Shown here piece after piece: positions 17,527-26,905 of a DNA stretch of 60,373 nt. The stretch's first letter is position 1. Each line of letters starts with the position of its first letter. The translations under genes and the position numbers were made by a program. This DNA comes from Pseudomonas sp. RIT623 (GTDB lineage: Bacteria > Pseudomonadota > Gammaproteobacteria > Pseudomonadales > Pseudomonadaceae), in contig NZ_SOZA01000031.1 of NCBI RefSeq assembly GCF_004519305.1, positions 1 through 60,373 of the forward strand, read 5' to 3'. The notes under the pieces were generated by a model. That model was given only the letters and a program-made list of their open reading frames with translations, ran no database searches and had not been told where the DNA came from.

Positions 17527-17555
17527 TTTACTTGCTCAGGGTTTACCCATAAAAT
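17527..17555 (+). promoter_or_regulatory. Candidate sigma70 promoter of the nuo operon
   Basis: TTTACT at 17527-17532, a 17-base spacer and TAAAAT at 17550-17555 (five of six matches to TATAAT). The start point would be near 17562, giving nuoA a leader of about 100 bases. Confidence 0.45.
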
Positions 17556-17664
17556 CAGCGCGATTGATTCAGCTGCGACATTTGGTCACTGCGTCTGCGA
17601 CACCACGTCGCCGCTCTACTTTTTACAGACTGCAGAGCTGGGTCTCTGTATAAGGATTTCAAGC

Positions 17665-18078
17665 ATGTCAGATTCGGTAGGTCTCATCGCCCACAACTGG
17701 GGCTTTGCCATCTTCCTCCTGGGTGTCGTCGGCCTGTGTGCCTTCATGCTCGGCCTGTCCAGCCTGCTCGGTAGCAAGGCCTGGGGTCGCGCCAAGAACG
17801 AACCCTTCGAATCCGGCATGCTGCCCGTCGGCAGCGCCCGCCTGCGCCTCTCCGCCAAATTCTATCTGGTCGCGATGCTGTTCGTGATCTTCGATATCGA
17901 AGCCCTCTTCCTGTATGCATGGTCTGTGTCCGTCCGCGAAAGCGGCTGGACCGGATTCGTCGAAGCACTCGTTTTCATTGCAATTCTGTTGGCTGGTCTT
18001 GTCTACCTATGGCGCGTCGGGGCGCTCGATTGGGCTCCCGAAGGTCGCCGCAAGCGGCAAGCGAAGCTGAAACAATGA
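17665..18078 (+). CDS. nuoA: NADH-quinone oxidoreductase subunit A
   Basis: A 137-residue membrane-arm subunit of respiratory complex I with three transmembrane helices. It contacts the quinone site through its first cytoplasmic loop. The conserved features KNEPFESGMLPVGSARLRLSAK, here in two parts (NEPFESG and SAKFYLVAMLFVIFDIEA), are present. It is the first gene of the 13-gene nuo operon, 9 bases before nuoB. Confidence 0.97.
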   Translation: MSDSVGLIAHNWGFAIFLLGVVGLCAFMLGLSSLLGSKAWGRAKNEPFESGMLPVGSARLRLSAKFYLVAMLFVIFDIEALFLYAWSVSVRESGWTGFVEALVFIAILLAGLVYLWRVGALDWAPEGRRKRQAKLKQ

Positions 18079-18087
18079 GGCTTTGGC

Positions 18088-18765
18088 ATGCAATACAATC
18101 TCACCAGAATCGATCCGGATGCACCCAACGAGCAGTACCCGGTCGGTGAACGGGAAACCGTCACCGATCAACTGCTAGAGGACCAGGTCCACAAGAACAT
18201 CTACATGGGGAAACTCGAGGATGTGCTGCGTGGCGCGGTCAACTGGGGTCGCAAGAACTCCCTCTGGCCGTACAACTTCGGCCTGTCCTGCTGCTACGTG
18301 GAAATGACCACGGCCTTCACGGCACCCCACGACATCGCCCGCTTCGGCGCCGAAGTCATCCGGGCCTCGCCGCGTCAGGCCGACTTCATGGTCATCGCCG
18401 GTACCTGCTTCGTCAAAATGGCGCCGATCATCCAGCGCCTGTACGAGCAGATGCTCGAGCCGAAGTGGGTCATCTCCATGGGTTCGTGCGCCAACTCCGG
18501 TGGCATGTACGACATCTACTCGGTCGTTCAGGGGGTCGACAAGTTCCTCCCCGTGGACGTCTACGTGCCTGGCTGCCCGCCGCGCCCCGAGGCATTCCTG
18601 CAAGGCTTGATGCTGCTGCAGGAGTCGATCGGCCAAGAACGACGCCCGCTTTCCTGGGTGGTTGGCGATCAAGGCATCTACCGTGCCGAGATGCCCGCCC
18701 AGAAAGACCTGCGTCGCGAACAGCGCATTGCGGTTACCAACCTGCGCAGCCCCGACGAAGTCTGA
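18088..18765 (+). CDS. nuoB: NADH-quinone oxidoreductase subunit B (N2 cluster)
   Basis: A 225-residue peripheral-arm subunit that binds the terminal 4Fe-4S cluster N2, which hands electrons to ubiquinone. The unusual adjacent cysteine pair CCYVEM and the further ligands in VIAGTCFVKM and PGCPPRPE are all present. It is followed by a 79-base gap before nuoCD that holds a stem-loop. Confidence 0.97.
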   Translation: MQYNLTRIDPDAPNEQYPVGERETVTDQLLEDQVHKNIYMGKLEDVLRGAVNWGRKNSLWPYNFGLSCCYVEMTTAFTAPHDIARFGAEVIRASPRQADFMVIAGTCFVKMAPIIQRLYEQMLEPKWVISMGSCANSGGMYDIYSVVQGVDKFLPVDVYVPGCPPRPEAFLQGLMLLQESIGQERRPLSWVVGDQGIYRAEMPAQKDLRREQRIAVTNLRSPDEV

Positions 18766-18776
18766 TCCAGCGACCT

Positions 18777-18804
18777 GCCGCCCGCTCCCGAAGGAGCAGG
18801 CGGC
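18777..18804 (+). other. Intercistronic stem-loop between nuoB and nuoCD
   Basis: GCCGCC and CGCTCC pair with GGAGC and GGCGGC around a CGAA tetraloop, with a single C-A mismatch. It has no T run. It probably protects the upstream mRNA end or tunes subunit ratios; that role is inferred. Confidence 0.5.
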
Positions 18805-18844
18805 CTGGCTTCATTCTTAACGTTGACCCAAAGCGACCGAGACC

Positions 18845-20626
18845 ATGACAGCGGACAACGCTATTTATATTCCGCCTTACAAGGCTGACGACCAGGATGT
18901 GGTCGTCGAACTGCACAACCGATTCGGCGCCGACGCTTTCGTCGCCCAGGAAACCCGCACCGGCATGCCGGTACTGTGGGTAAAGCGTGCCCAGCTCAAG
19001 GAAATCCTCACCTTCCTGCGCAACGTCGCCAAGCCGTACAGCATGCTGTACGACCTGCATGGCGTCGACGAGCGCCTGCGCACCCAGCGCCGCGGCCTGC
19101 CGGCCGCCGACTTCAGCGTGTTCTACCACCTGCTGTCGGTCGAGCGTAACAGCGACGTGATGATCAAGGTGTCGCTGAGCGAAGGCGACCTCAACCTGCC
19201 AACCGTCACCGGCATCTGGCCCAACGCCAACTGGTACGAGCGTGAAGTCTGGGACATGTTCGGCATCGACTTCGCCGGCCACCCGCACCTGAGCCGTATC
19301 ATGATGCCGCCGACCTGGGAAGGTCACCCGCTGCGCAAGGACTACCCGGCCCGCGCCACCGAATTCGACCCCTACAGCCTGACCCTGGCCAAGCAACAGC
19401 TTGAAGAGGAATCGGCACGTTTCAACCCGGAAGCCTGGGGCATGAAGCGTTCGGGCGCCAACGAGGACTACATGTTCCTCAACCTCGGCCCCAACCACCC
19501 TTCGGCCCACGGTGCCTTCCGTATCGTCCTGCAGTTGGACGGCGAAGAGATCGTCGACTGCGTCCCGGACATCGGCTACCACCACCGTGGCGCCGAGAAG
19601 ATGGCCGAGCGCCAGTCGTGGCACAGCTTCATCCCCTACACCGACCGTATCGACTACCTCGGCGGGGTGATGAACAACCTGCCGTACGTGCTCGCGGTGG
19701 AGAAGCTGGCCGGCATCCAGGTGCCGCAGAAGGTCGACGTGATTCGCATCATGCTCGCCGAATTCTTCCGCATCACCAGCCACCTGTTGTTCCTGGGTAC
19801 CTATATCCAGGACGTCGGCGCCATGACCCCGGTGTTCTTCACCTTCACCGACCGCCAGCGCGCCTACACCGTGATCGAGGCGATCACCGGTTTCCGCCTG
19901 CACCCGGCCTGGTACCGCATCGGTGGCGTCGCCCACGACCTGCCGCGCGGCTGGGACAAGTTGGTCAAGGACTTCGTCGAATGGCTGCCCAAGCGCCTCG
20001 ACGAATACACCAAGGCCGCCCTGCAGAACAGCATCCTCAAGGGCCGTACCATCGGCGTTGCCGCGTACAACACCAAGGAAGCCCTGGCCTGGGGCACCAC
20101 CGGTGCCGGGCTGCGTTCCACCGGTTGCGACTTCGACCTGCGTAAAGCCCGCCCGTACTCCGGCTACGAGAACTTCGAGTTCGAAGTACCGCTGGCCCAC
20201 AACGGCGATGCCTACGATCGCTGCATGGTCCGTGTCGAAGAGATGCGCCAGAGTATCCGCATCATCGACCAGTGCCTGCGCAACATGCCGGAAGGCCCGT
20301 ACAAGGCGGATCATCCGCTGACCACGCCGCCACCGAAAGAGCGCACCTTGCAGCACATCGAAACCCTGATCACGCACTTCCTGCAAGTCTCGTGGGGCCC
20401 GGTCATGCCGGCCAACGAGTCGTTCCAGATGATCGAGGCGACCAAGGGCATCAACAGTTACTACCTGACGAGCGATGGCGGCACCATGAGCTACCGCACC
20501 CGGATCCGTACCCCGAGCTACCCGCACCTGCAGCAGATCCCTTCGGTGATCAAAGGCAGCATGGTCGCGGACTTGATCGCGTACCTGGGCAGTATCGACT
20601 TCGTTATGGCTGACGTGGACCGCTAA
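18845..20626 (+). CDS. nuoC: NADH-quinone oxidoreductase fused subunit C/D
   Basis: A 593-residue fused NuoCD protein, the usual form in gamma-proteobacteria. Residues about 1-190 are the NuoC (30 kDa) domain with WYEREVWDMFGIDFAGHPHL. From about residue 205 comes the NuoD (49 kDa) domain, which lines the quinone-binding site: NLGPNHPSAHGAFRI, the IGYHHRGAEKMAE loop and the C-terminal EGPYKADHPL and GEI-like strand region. It also matches the [NiFe]-hydrogenase large-subunit fold. It is followed after 2 bases by nuoE. Confidence 0.97.
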   Translation: MTADNAIYIPPYKADDQDVVVELHNRFGADAFVAQETRTGMPVLWVKRAQLKEILTFLRNVAKPYSMLYDLHGVDERLRTQRRGLPAADFSVFYHLLSVERNSDVMIKVSLSEGDLNLPTVTGIWPNANWYEREVWDMFGIDFAGHPHLSRIMMPPTWEGHPLRKDYPARATEFDPYSLTLAKQQLEEESARFNPEAWGMKRSGANEDYMFLNLGPNHPSAHGAFRIVLQLDGEEIVDCVPDIGYHHRGAEKMAERQSWHSFIPYTDRIDYLGGVMNNLPYVLAVEKLAGIQVPQKVDVIRIMLAEFFRITSHLLFLGTYIQDVGAMTPVFFTFTDRQRAYTVIEAITGFRLHPAWYRIGGVAHDLPRGWDKLVKDFVEWLPKRLDEYTKAALQNSILKGRTIGVAAYNTKEALAWGTTGAGLRSTGCDFDLRKARPYSGYENFEFEVPLAHNGDAYDRCMVRVEEMRQSIRIIDQCLRNMPEGPYKADHPLTTPPPKERTLQHIETLITHFLQVSWGPVMPANESFQMIEATKGINSYYLTSDGGTMSYRTRIRTPSYPHLQQIPSVIKGSMVADLIAYLGSIDFVMADVDR

Positions 20627-20628
20627 GC

Positions 20629-21126
20629 ATGAACAGCACGCTTATCCAAACCGACCGTTTCGCCCTGAGCGAAACCGAGCGCTCGGCCATCGAGCACGAG
20701 ATGCACCACTACGAGGACCCGCGCGCGGCGTCCATCGAAGCCCTGAAGATCGTCCAGAAAGAGCGCGGCTGGGTGCCTGACGGCGCCATCTACGCCATCG
20801 GCGAAGTGCTGGGCATTCCGGCCAGCGACGTCGAGGGCGTGGCCACCTTCTACAGCCAGATCTTCCGCCAACCCGTTGGCCGCCACATCATCCGCGTGTG
20901 CGACAGCATGGTCTGCTACATCGGCGGCCATGAGTCGGTGGTCAGCCAGATCCAGAGCGAGCTGGGCATCGGCCTCGGCCAGACCACCGCGGACGGGCGC
21001 TTCACCCTGCTGCCAGTATGCTGCCTGGGTAACTGCGACAAGGCCCCGGCGCTGATGATCGACGACGACACCTTTGGCGACGTGCAACCTGCCGGCGTCT
21101 CCAAGCTGCTGGAGGGTTACGTATGA
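20629..21126 (+). CDS. nuoE: NADH-quinone oxidoreductase subunit E (2Fe-2S, N1a)
   Basis: A 165-residue thioredoxin-like subunit of the NADH dehydrogenase module. The 2Fe-2S ligands lie in RVCDSMVCYIGG (CxxxxC) and CCLGNCDKAP (CxxxC). Its last four bases overlap nuoF (ATGA), suggesting coupled translation. Confidence 0.97.
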   Translation: MNSTLIQTDRFALSETERSAIEHEMHHYEDPRAASIEALKIVQKERGWVPDGAIYAIGEVLGIPASDVEGVATFYSQIFRQPVGRHIIRVCDSMVCYIGGHESVVSQIQSELGIGLGQTTADGRFTLLPVCCLGNCDKAPALMIDDDTFGDVQPAGVSKLLEGYV

Positions 21127-22484
21127 CCATCACTTCCTTCGGCCCGGCCAACCGCATTGCGCGCACCGCCGAAACCCACCCGCTGACCTGGCGCCTGCGT
21201 GACGACGGCGAGCCGGTCTGGCTGGCCGAGTACGAGTCCAAGAACGGCTATGCCGCCGCGCGCAAGGCACTGGCCGAGATGTCCGCCGACGACATCGTGC
21301 AGAGCGTCAAGGACTCCGGCCTCAAGGGCCGTGGCGGCGCGGGCTTCCCCACTGGCGTGAAGTGGGGCCTGATGCCCAAAGACGAATCCATGAACATCCG
21401 CTACCTGCTGTGCAACGCGGATGAAATGGAGCCCAACACCTGGAAGGACCGCATGCTGATGGAGCAACAGCCCCATCTGCTGGTCGAGGGCATGCTGATC
21501 AGCGCCCGCGCGCTGAAGGCCTACCGTGGCTACATCTTCCTGCGTGGCGAATACACCACCGCAGCGAAGAACCTCAACCGCGCCATCGATGAAGCCAAGG
21601 CTGCGGGCCTCTTGGGCAAGAACATCCTCGGTTCGGGCTTCGACTTCGAGCTGTTCGTGCACACCGGAGCCGGGCGCTACATCTGCGGTGAAGAAACCGC
21701 ACTGATCAACTCGCTCGAAGGCCGTCGCGCCAACCCGCGCTCCAAGCCGCCCTTCCCTGCCGCCGTCGGCGTGTGGGGCAAGCCGACTTGCGTGAACAAC
21801 GTCGAGACCCTGTGCAACGTGCCGGCCATCGTCGCCAACGGCAACGACTGGTACAAGTCGCTGGCCCGCGAAGGCAGCGAAGACCACGGCACCAAGCTGA
21901 TGGGTTTCTCCGGCAAGGTGAAGAACCCGGGCCTGTGGGAGCTGCCGTTCGGCGTCACCGCCCGCGAGCTGTTCGAAGACTACGCTGGTGGCATGCGCGA
22001 CGGCTTCAAGCTCAAGTGCTGGCAGCCAGGCGGCGCCGGTACCGGCTTCCTGCTGCCCGAGCACCTCGACGCGCAGATGTACGCCGGTGGCATCGCCAAG
22101 GTCGGCACCCGTATGGGTACGGGCCTTGCCATGGCGGTCGACGACAGCATCAACATGGTCTCGCTGCTGCGCAACATGGAAGAGTTCTTCGCCCGCGAGT
22201 CGTGCGGCTGGTGCACCCCCTGCCGTGACGGCCTGCCGTGGAGCGTGAAGATGCTCCGCGCCCTGGAGAAAGGCCAGGGCCGCGCCGAAGACATCGAGAC
22301 GCTGCTGGGGCTGGTCAACTTCCTCGGCCCAGGCCGTACCTTCTGTGCTCACGCACCAGGTGCCGTCGAGCCATTGGGCAGTGCCATCAAGTACTTCCGC
22401 TCGGAGTTCGAGGCCGGTGTCGCGCCGCAAAGCGCCGGCGCCCTGCGCCCGGACCTGGCGAAACCGATTGTGGTAGGCGCATAA
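21123..22484 (+). CDS. nuoF: NADH-quinone oxidoreductase subunit F (NADH and FMN binding)
   Basis: A 453-residue catalytic subunit that oxidises NADH on FMN and passes electrons to cluster N3. The glycine-rich NADH loop GRGGAGFPTGVKWG, FMN-binding CNADEMEPNTWKDR and the 4Fe-4S ligands ESCGWCTPCRDG plus TFCAHAPGA are all present. It is followed by an unusually long 132-base gap for this operon before nuoG. Confidence 0.97.
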   Translation: MTITSFGPANRIARTAETHPLTWRLRDDGEPVWLAEYESKNGYAAARKALAEMSADDIVQSVKDSGLKGRGGAGFPTGVKWGLMPKDESMNIRYLLCNADEMEPNTWKDRMLMEQQPHLLVEGMLISARALKAYRGYIFLRGEYTTAAKNLNRAIDEAKAAGLLGKNILGSGFDFELFVHTGAGRYICGEETALINSLEGRRANPRSKPPFPAAVGVWGKPTCVNNVETLCNVPAIVANGNDWYKSLAREGSEDHGTKLMGFSGKVKNPGLWELPFGVTARELFEDYAGGMRDGFKLKCWQPGGAGTGFLLPEHLDAQMYAGGIAKVGTRMGTGLAMAVDDSINMVSLLRNMEEFFARESCGWCTPCRDGLPWSVKMLRALEKGQGRAEDIETLLGLVNFLGPGRTFCAHAPGAVEPLGSAIKYFRSEFEAGVAPQSAGALRPDLAKPIVVGA

Positions 22485-22495
22485 CAAGATAGACC

Positions 22496-22597
22496 GCGGG
22501 TGGTCCGTGCCACCCGCCAGCCTGCCGGCCGGCCCGCATGAAGCGTGGCGTGCCACAGGCTCACCGATTTCCATTAGCCACGCCCGCTCACGCGGGC
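22496..22597 (+). other. Two stem-loops in the nuoF-nuoG gap
   Basis: GCGGGTGG-TCCGTG-CCACCCGC (22496-22517) and GCCCGC-TCAC-GCGGGC (22582-22597) are perfect short hairpins. Neither has a T run, so read-through to nuoG is expected. nuoG has no good Shine-Dalgarno sequence, so these hairpins may affect its translation or RNA processing. Confidence 0.5.
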
Positions 22598-22616
22598 CAA
22601 CGAAGAACTTTGAACA

Positions 22617-25331
22617 ATGGCCACTATCCACGTAGACGGCAAAGCGCTCGAAGTCAACGGTGCGGACAACCTGTTACAGGCGTGTCTGTCGCTCGGCCTC
22701 GACATCCCCTATTTCTGCTGGCACCCGGCGCTCGGTAGCGTCGGCGCCTGCCGGCAGTGCGCGGTCAAGCAGTACACCGACGAGAACGACACCCGTGGTC
22801 GTATCGTCATGTCCTGCATGACCCCTGCCTCCGACGGCACCTGGATCTCCATCGACGATGAAGAGTCCAAGGCGTTCCGCGCCAGCGTCGTCGAATGGCT
22901 GATGACCAACCACCCGCACGACTGCCCGGTGTGCGAGGAAGGCGGTCACTGCCACCTGCAGGACATGACGGTAATGACCGGCCACAACGAGCGCCGCTAC
23001 CGTTTCACCAAGCGTACCCACCAGAACCAGGACCTTGGCCCGTTCATCGCCCATGAGATGAACCGCTGCATCGCCTGCTACCGCTGCGTGCGCTACTACA
23101 AGGACTACGCCGGCGGCACCGACCTGGGCGTGTATGGCGCCCACGACAACGTATACTTCGGTCGCGTCGAAGACGGCGTGCTGGAAAGCGAGTTCTCCGG
23201 CAACCTCACCGAGGTCTGCCCGACCGGTGTGTTCACCGACAAGACCCACTCCGAGCGCTACAACCGCAAGTGGGACATGCAGTTCGCCCCGAGCATCTGC
23301 CATGGCTGCTCCAGCGGCTGCAACATCAGCCCCGGCGAGCGCTATGGCGAACTGCGCCGCATCGAGAACCGCTTCAACGGCTCGGTGAACCAGTACTTCC
23401 TGTGCGACCGTGGCCGTTTCGGCTATGGCTACGTCAACCGCAAGGATCGTCCACGCCAGCCACACCTGGCCGATGGCACCAAGCTGTCCCTCGACGCCGC
23501 CCTGGACAAGGCCGCCGACCTGCTGCGTGGCCGCACCATCGTCGGCATCGGCTCGCCACGCGCCAGCCTCGAGAGCAACTACGGCCTGCGCGAGCTGGTC
23601 GGTGCCGAATACTTCTACTCGGGCATGGAAGCCGGTGAGCTGGCCCGCGTGCGCCTGGCGCTGAACGTGCTGAACAGCAGCCCGCTACCAGTGCCGACCC
23701 TGCGCGACATCGAAGACCACGACGCCGTGTTCGTGCTCGGTGAAGACCTGACCCAGACCGCCGCCCGTGTCGCCCTGGCCGTGCGCCAGGCCACCAAGGG
23801 CAAGGCCGAGGCCATGGCCGACGCCATGCGCGTGCAGCCTTGGCTGGACGCCGCGGTGAAGAACATCGGCCAGCACGCGCTGTACCCGCTGTTCATCGCT
23901 TCGCTGGCTGAAACCAAGCTCGATGACGTGGCCGAAGAGTGTGTGCACGCCGCTCCCGCCGACCTCGCCCGCATCGGTTTCGCCGTGGCCCACGCCATCG
24001 ACCCAAGCGCCCCAGCCGTCGAAGGCCTGGACGCCGAAGCCAAGGCCTTGGCCCAGCGCATCGCCGACGCCCTGGTCGCGGCCCAGCGCCCACTAGTCGT
24101 CGCCGGTACCTCACTGGCCGATCCTGCGCTGATCGAAGCCGCCGCCAACATCGCCAAGGCTCTCAAGCTGCGCGAGAAGAACGGTTCGCTGAGCCTGGTC
24201 GTGCCTGAAGCCAACAGCCTCGGTCTGGCGATGATGGGCGGTGAGTCCGTCGATGCGGCGCTGGACGCCGTGATCAGCGGCAAGGCCGACGCCATCGTCG
24301 TGCTGGAAAACGACCTGTACGCCCGCGTACCGACCGCCAAGGTCGAGGCAGCCCTGGCCGCGGCCAAGGTGGTGATCGTTGCCGACCACTCGAAAACCCC
24401 GACTGTCGACCGCGCCCACCTGGTACTGCCGGCCGCCTCGTTCGCCGAAGGCGACGGCACCCTGGTCAGCCAGGAAGGCCGTGCCCAGCGCTTCTTCCAG
24501 GTGTTCGACCCGCAATACCTGGACAGCAGCATCCAGATCCACGAAGGCTGGCGCTGGATGCACGCCCTGCGTGCCACCCTGCTGAACAAGCCGGTGGACT
24601 GGACCCAGCTCGACCACGTCACCAGCGCCTGCGCCGAAGCCGCCCCGCAACTGGCCGGCATCGTCAACGCAGCGCCAAGCGCCGCGTTCCGCATCAAGGG
24701 CATGAAGCTGGCCCGTGAGCCGCTGCGCTACTCCGGCCGTACCGCCATGCGCGCCAACATCAGCGTGCACGAGCCGCGTACCCCGCAGGACAAGGACACC
24801 GCGTTCGCCTTCTCCATGGAAGGTTACTCGGGCTCGGCCGAACCGCGCCAGCAAGTGCCGTTCGCCTGGTCGCCAGGCTGGAACTCGCCACAGGCCTGGA
24901 ACAAGTTCCAGGACGAGGTCGGTGGCCACCTGCGCGCCGGTGACCCGGGCGTGCGCCTGATCGAATCGCAAGGCGACCGCCTGAGCTGGTTCAGCGCCAT
25001 TCCGGGCGCGTTCAACCCGGCCCGTGGCACCTGGACCGCGGTACCGTTCTTCCACCTGTTCGGCAGCGAAGAGTCCTCCTCGCGCGCCACCCCGGTGCAG
25101 GAGCGCATCCCGGCCGCCTACGTGGCCCTGGCCAAGTCCGAGGCCGACCGCCTGGGCGTCAACGACGGCGCGCTGCTGAGCCTGAACGTGGCTGGCGTGG
25201 CCCTGCGTCTGCCGCTGCGTATCAATGAAGAACTGGGCGCTGGCCTGGTTGCGTTGCCCAAAGGCCTGGCCGGCATTCCGCCCGCCATCTTCGGTGCAGC
25301 CGTCGAAGGCCTGCAGGAGGCAGCACAATGA
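22617..25331 (+). CDS. nuoG: NADH-quinone oxidoreductase subunit G
   Basis: The largest complex I subunit, 904 residues, carrying a chain of iron-sulfur clusters. The N-terminal ferredoxin domain binds 2Fe-2S (CWHPALGSVGACRQC), then come CPVCEEGGHCHLQD, the two 4Fe-4S sites near residues 140-200 (MNRCIACYRCVRYYK, EVCPTG) and the extra N7 site CHGCSSGCN found in E. coli-type enzymes. The remainder is a molybdopterin-oxidoreductase-like domain without a cofactor. It overlaps nuoH by 4 bases. Confidence 0.97.
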   Translation: MATIHVDGKALEVNGADNLLQACLSLGLDIPYFCWHPALGSVGACRQCAVKQYTDENDTRGRIVMSCMTPASDGTWISIDDEESKAFRASVVEWLMTNHPHDCPVCEEGGHCHLQDMTVMTGHNERRYRFTKRTHQNQDLGPFIAHEMNRCIACYRCVRYYKDYAGGTDLGVYGAHDNVYFGRVEDGVLESEFSGNLTEVCPTGVFTDKTHSERYNRKWDMQFAPSICHGCSSGCNISPGERYGELRRIENRFNGSVNQYFLCDRGRFGYGYVNRKDRPRQPHLADGTKLSLDAALDKAADLLRGRTIVGIGSPRASLESNYGLRELVGAEYFYSGMEAGELARVRLALNVLNSSPLPVPTLRDIEDHDAVFVLGEDLTQTAARVALAVRQATKGKAEAMADAMRVQPWLDAAVKNIGQHALYPLFIASLAETKLDDVAEECVHAAPADLARIGFAVAHAIDPSAPAVEGLDAEAKALAQRIADALVAAQRPLVVAGTSLADPALIEAAANIAKALKLREKNGSLSLVVPEANSLGLAMMGGESVDAALDAVISGKADAIVVLENDLYARVPTAKVEAALAAAKVVIVADHSKTPTVDRAHLVLPAASFAEGDGTLVSQEGRAQRFFQVFDPQYLDSSIQIHEGWRWMHALRATLLNKPVDWTQLDHVTSACAEAAPQLAGIVNAAPSAAFRIKGMKLAREPLRYSGRTAMRANISVHEPRTPQDKDTAFAFSMEGYSGSAEPRQQVPFAWSPGWNSPQAWNKFQDEVGGHLRAGDPGVRLIESQGDRLSWFSAIPGAFNPARGTWTAVPFFHLFGSEESSSRATPVQERIPAAYVALAKSEADRLGVNDGALLSLNVAGVALRLPLRINEELGAGLVALPKGLAGIPPAIFGAAVEGLQEAAQ

Positions 25332-26335
25332 GCTGGTTCACCCCCGAAGTGATCGACGTGATCATTCAGGTCGTCAAGGCCATCGTGGTGCTGCTGGCCG
25401 TGGTGGTCTGCGGCGCGCTGCTCAGCTTCGTCGAACGTCGCCTGCTGGGCTGGTGGCAGGACCGCTACGGCCCGAACCGCGTCGGCCCGTACGGCATGTT
25501 CCAGATCGCCGCCGACATGCTGAAGATGTTCTTCAAGGAAGACTGGAACCCGCCCTTCGTCGACAAGGTGATCTTCACCCTGGCGCCGGTGGTGGCCATG
25601 AGCGCCCTGCTGATCGCCTTCTCGATCATCCCGATCACCCCAGGCTGGGGCGTCGCCGACCTGAACATCGGCCTGCTGTTCTTCTTCGCCATGGCCGGTC
25701 TTTCGGTGTACGCCGTGCTGTTCGCCGGCTGGTCGTCGAACAACAAGTACGCCCTGCTCGGCAGCCTGCGGGCTTCGGCGCAGACCGTGTCGTACGAAGT
25801 GTTCCTGGGCCTGGCGCTGATGGGCGTGGTGGTGCAGGTGGGCTCGTTCAACATGCGCGACATCGTTGAATACCAGGCCAACAACCTGTGGTTCATCATT
25901 CCGCAGTTCTTCGGTTTCTGCACCTTCTTCATCGCTGGCGTCGCCGTGACCCACCGTCACCCGTTCGACCAACCAGAAGCGGAACAGGAACTGGCCGACG
26001 GCTACCACATCGAATATGCCGGCATGAAATGGGGCATGTTCTTCGTTGGCGAGTACATCGGTATCGTCCTCATCTCGGCGCTGCTGGTCACCTTGTTCTT
26101 CGGCGGCTGGCACGGCCCGTTCGGCATCCTGCCGCAGGTGCCGTTCCTGTGGTTCGCCCTGAAGACCGCGTTCTTCATCATGCTGTTCATCCTGCTGCGC
26201 GCCTCGATCCCGCGCCCACGCTATGACCAGGTGATGGACTTCAGCTGGAAGTTCTGCCTGCCGCTGACCCTGATCAATTTGCTGGTGACCGCTGCGATCG
26301 TGCTCTACAACACGCCAGCCGTCGCGGCCCAGTGA
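25328..26335 (+). CDS. nuoH: NADH-quinone oxidoreductase subunit H
   Basis: A 335-residue membrane subunit with eight or so helices that forms part of the quinone chamber. Conserved loops include ERRLLGWWQDRYGPNRVGP near the N-terminus and VTHRHPFDQPEAEQELADGY in the middle, whose acidic residues link quinone reduction to proton pumping. Spacing to nuoI is 11 bases. Confidence 0.97.
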   Translation: MSWFTPEVIDVIIQVVKAIVVLLAVVVCGALLSFVERRLLGWWQDRYGPNRVGPYGMFQIAADMLKMFFKEDWNPPFVDKVIFTLAPVVAMSALLIAFSIIPITPGWGVADLNIGLLFFFAMAGLSVYAVLFAGWSSNNKYALLGSLRASAQTVSYEVFLGLALMGVVVQVGSFNMRDIVEYQANNLWFIIPQFFGFCTFFIAGVAVTHRHPFDQPEAEQELADGYHIEYAGMKWGMFFVGEYIGIVLISALLVTLFFGGWHGPFGILPQVPFLWFALKTAFFIMLFILLRASIPRPRYDQVMDFSWKFCLPLTLINLLVTAAIVLYNTPAVAAQ

Positions 26336-26346
26336 GGATTTGACCC

Positions 26347-26895
26347 ATGTTCAAGTATATCGGCGACATCGTTAAGGGCACCGGCACACAGCTGCGCAGC
26401 CTGGCCATGGTGTTCTCCCACGGGTTCCGCAAGCGCGACACCCTGCAGTACCCCGAAGAACCCGTGTACCTGCCGCCGCGCTACCGTGGCCGCATCGTCC
26501 TCACCCGCGACCCCGACGGCGAGGAGCGCTGCGTGGCGTGCAACCTCTGCGCGGTGGCCTGCCCGGTCGGCTGCATCTCGTTGCAGAAGGCCGAGACCGA
26601 GGACGGCCGTTGGTACCCCGAGTTCTTCCGCATCAACTTCTCGCGCTGCATCTTCTGCGGCCTGTGCGAAGAGGCGTGCCCGACCACCGCGATCCAGCTG
26701 ACTCCGGATTTCGAAATGGCCGAGTTCAAGCGTCAGGACCTGGTGTACGAGAAAGAAGATCTGCTGATCTCCGGCCCCGGCAAGAACCCTGACTACAACT
26801 TCTACCGTGTTGCGGGCATGGCGATCGCTGGCAAGCCGAAAGGCGCTGCGCAGAACGAAGCCGAGCCGATCAACGTGAAGAGCTTGCTCCCATAA
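26347..26895 (+). CDS. nuoI: NADH-quinone oxidoreductase subunit I (two 4Fe-4S)
   Basis: A 182-residue 8Fe ferredoxin-like subunit holding clusters N6a and N6b. The two motifs are CVACNLCAVACPVG and CIFCGLCEEACPT. It links NuoG to NuoB in the electron wire. nuoJ follows 10 bases later. Confidence 0.97.
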   Translation: MFKYIGDIVKGTGTQLRSLAMVFSHGFRKRDTLQYPEEPVYLPPRYRGRIVLTRDPDGEERCVACNLCAVACPVGCISLQKAETEDGRWYPEFFRINFSRCIFCGLCEEACPTTAIQLTPDFEMAEFKRQDLVYEKEDLLISGPGKNPDYNFYRVAGMAIAGKPKGAAQNEAEPINVKSLLP

Positions 26896-26905
26896 GGACA
26901 GAAAG

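Larger units (their letters stand above)
17284..17664. other. 381-bp AT-rich leader and promoter region of the nuo operon
   Basis: No gene is seen. The stretch from about 17340 to 17560 is much richer in A and T than anything around it (for example AATTAACAAAACC, TTTTTGTTTTTAAACC), typical of a strong or protein-bound promoter region. It includes a Fur-box-like palindrome (17373-17391) and a sigma70-like promoter (17527-17555). The nuoA ribosome-binding site AAGGA lies at 17652-17656. Confidence 0.7.
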
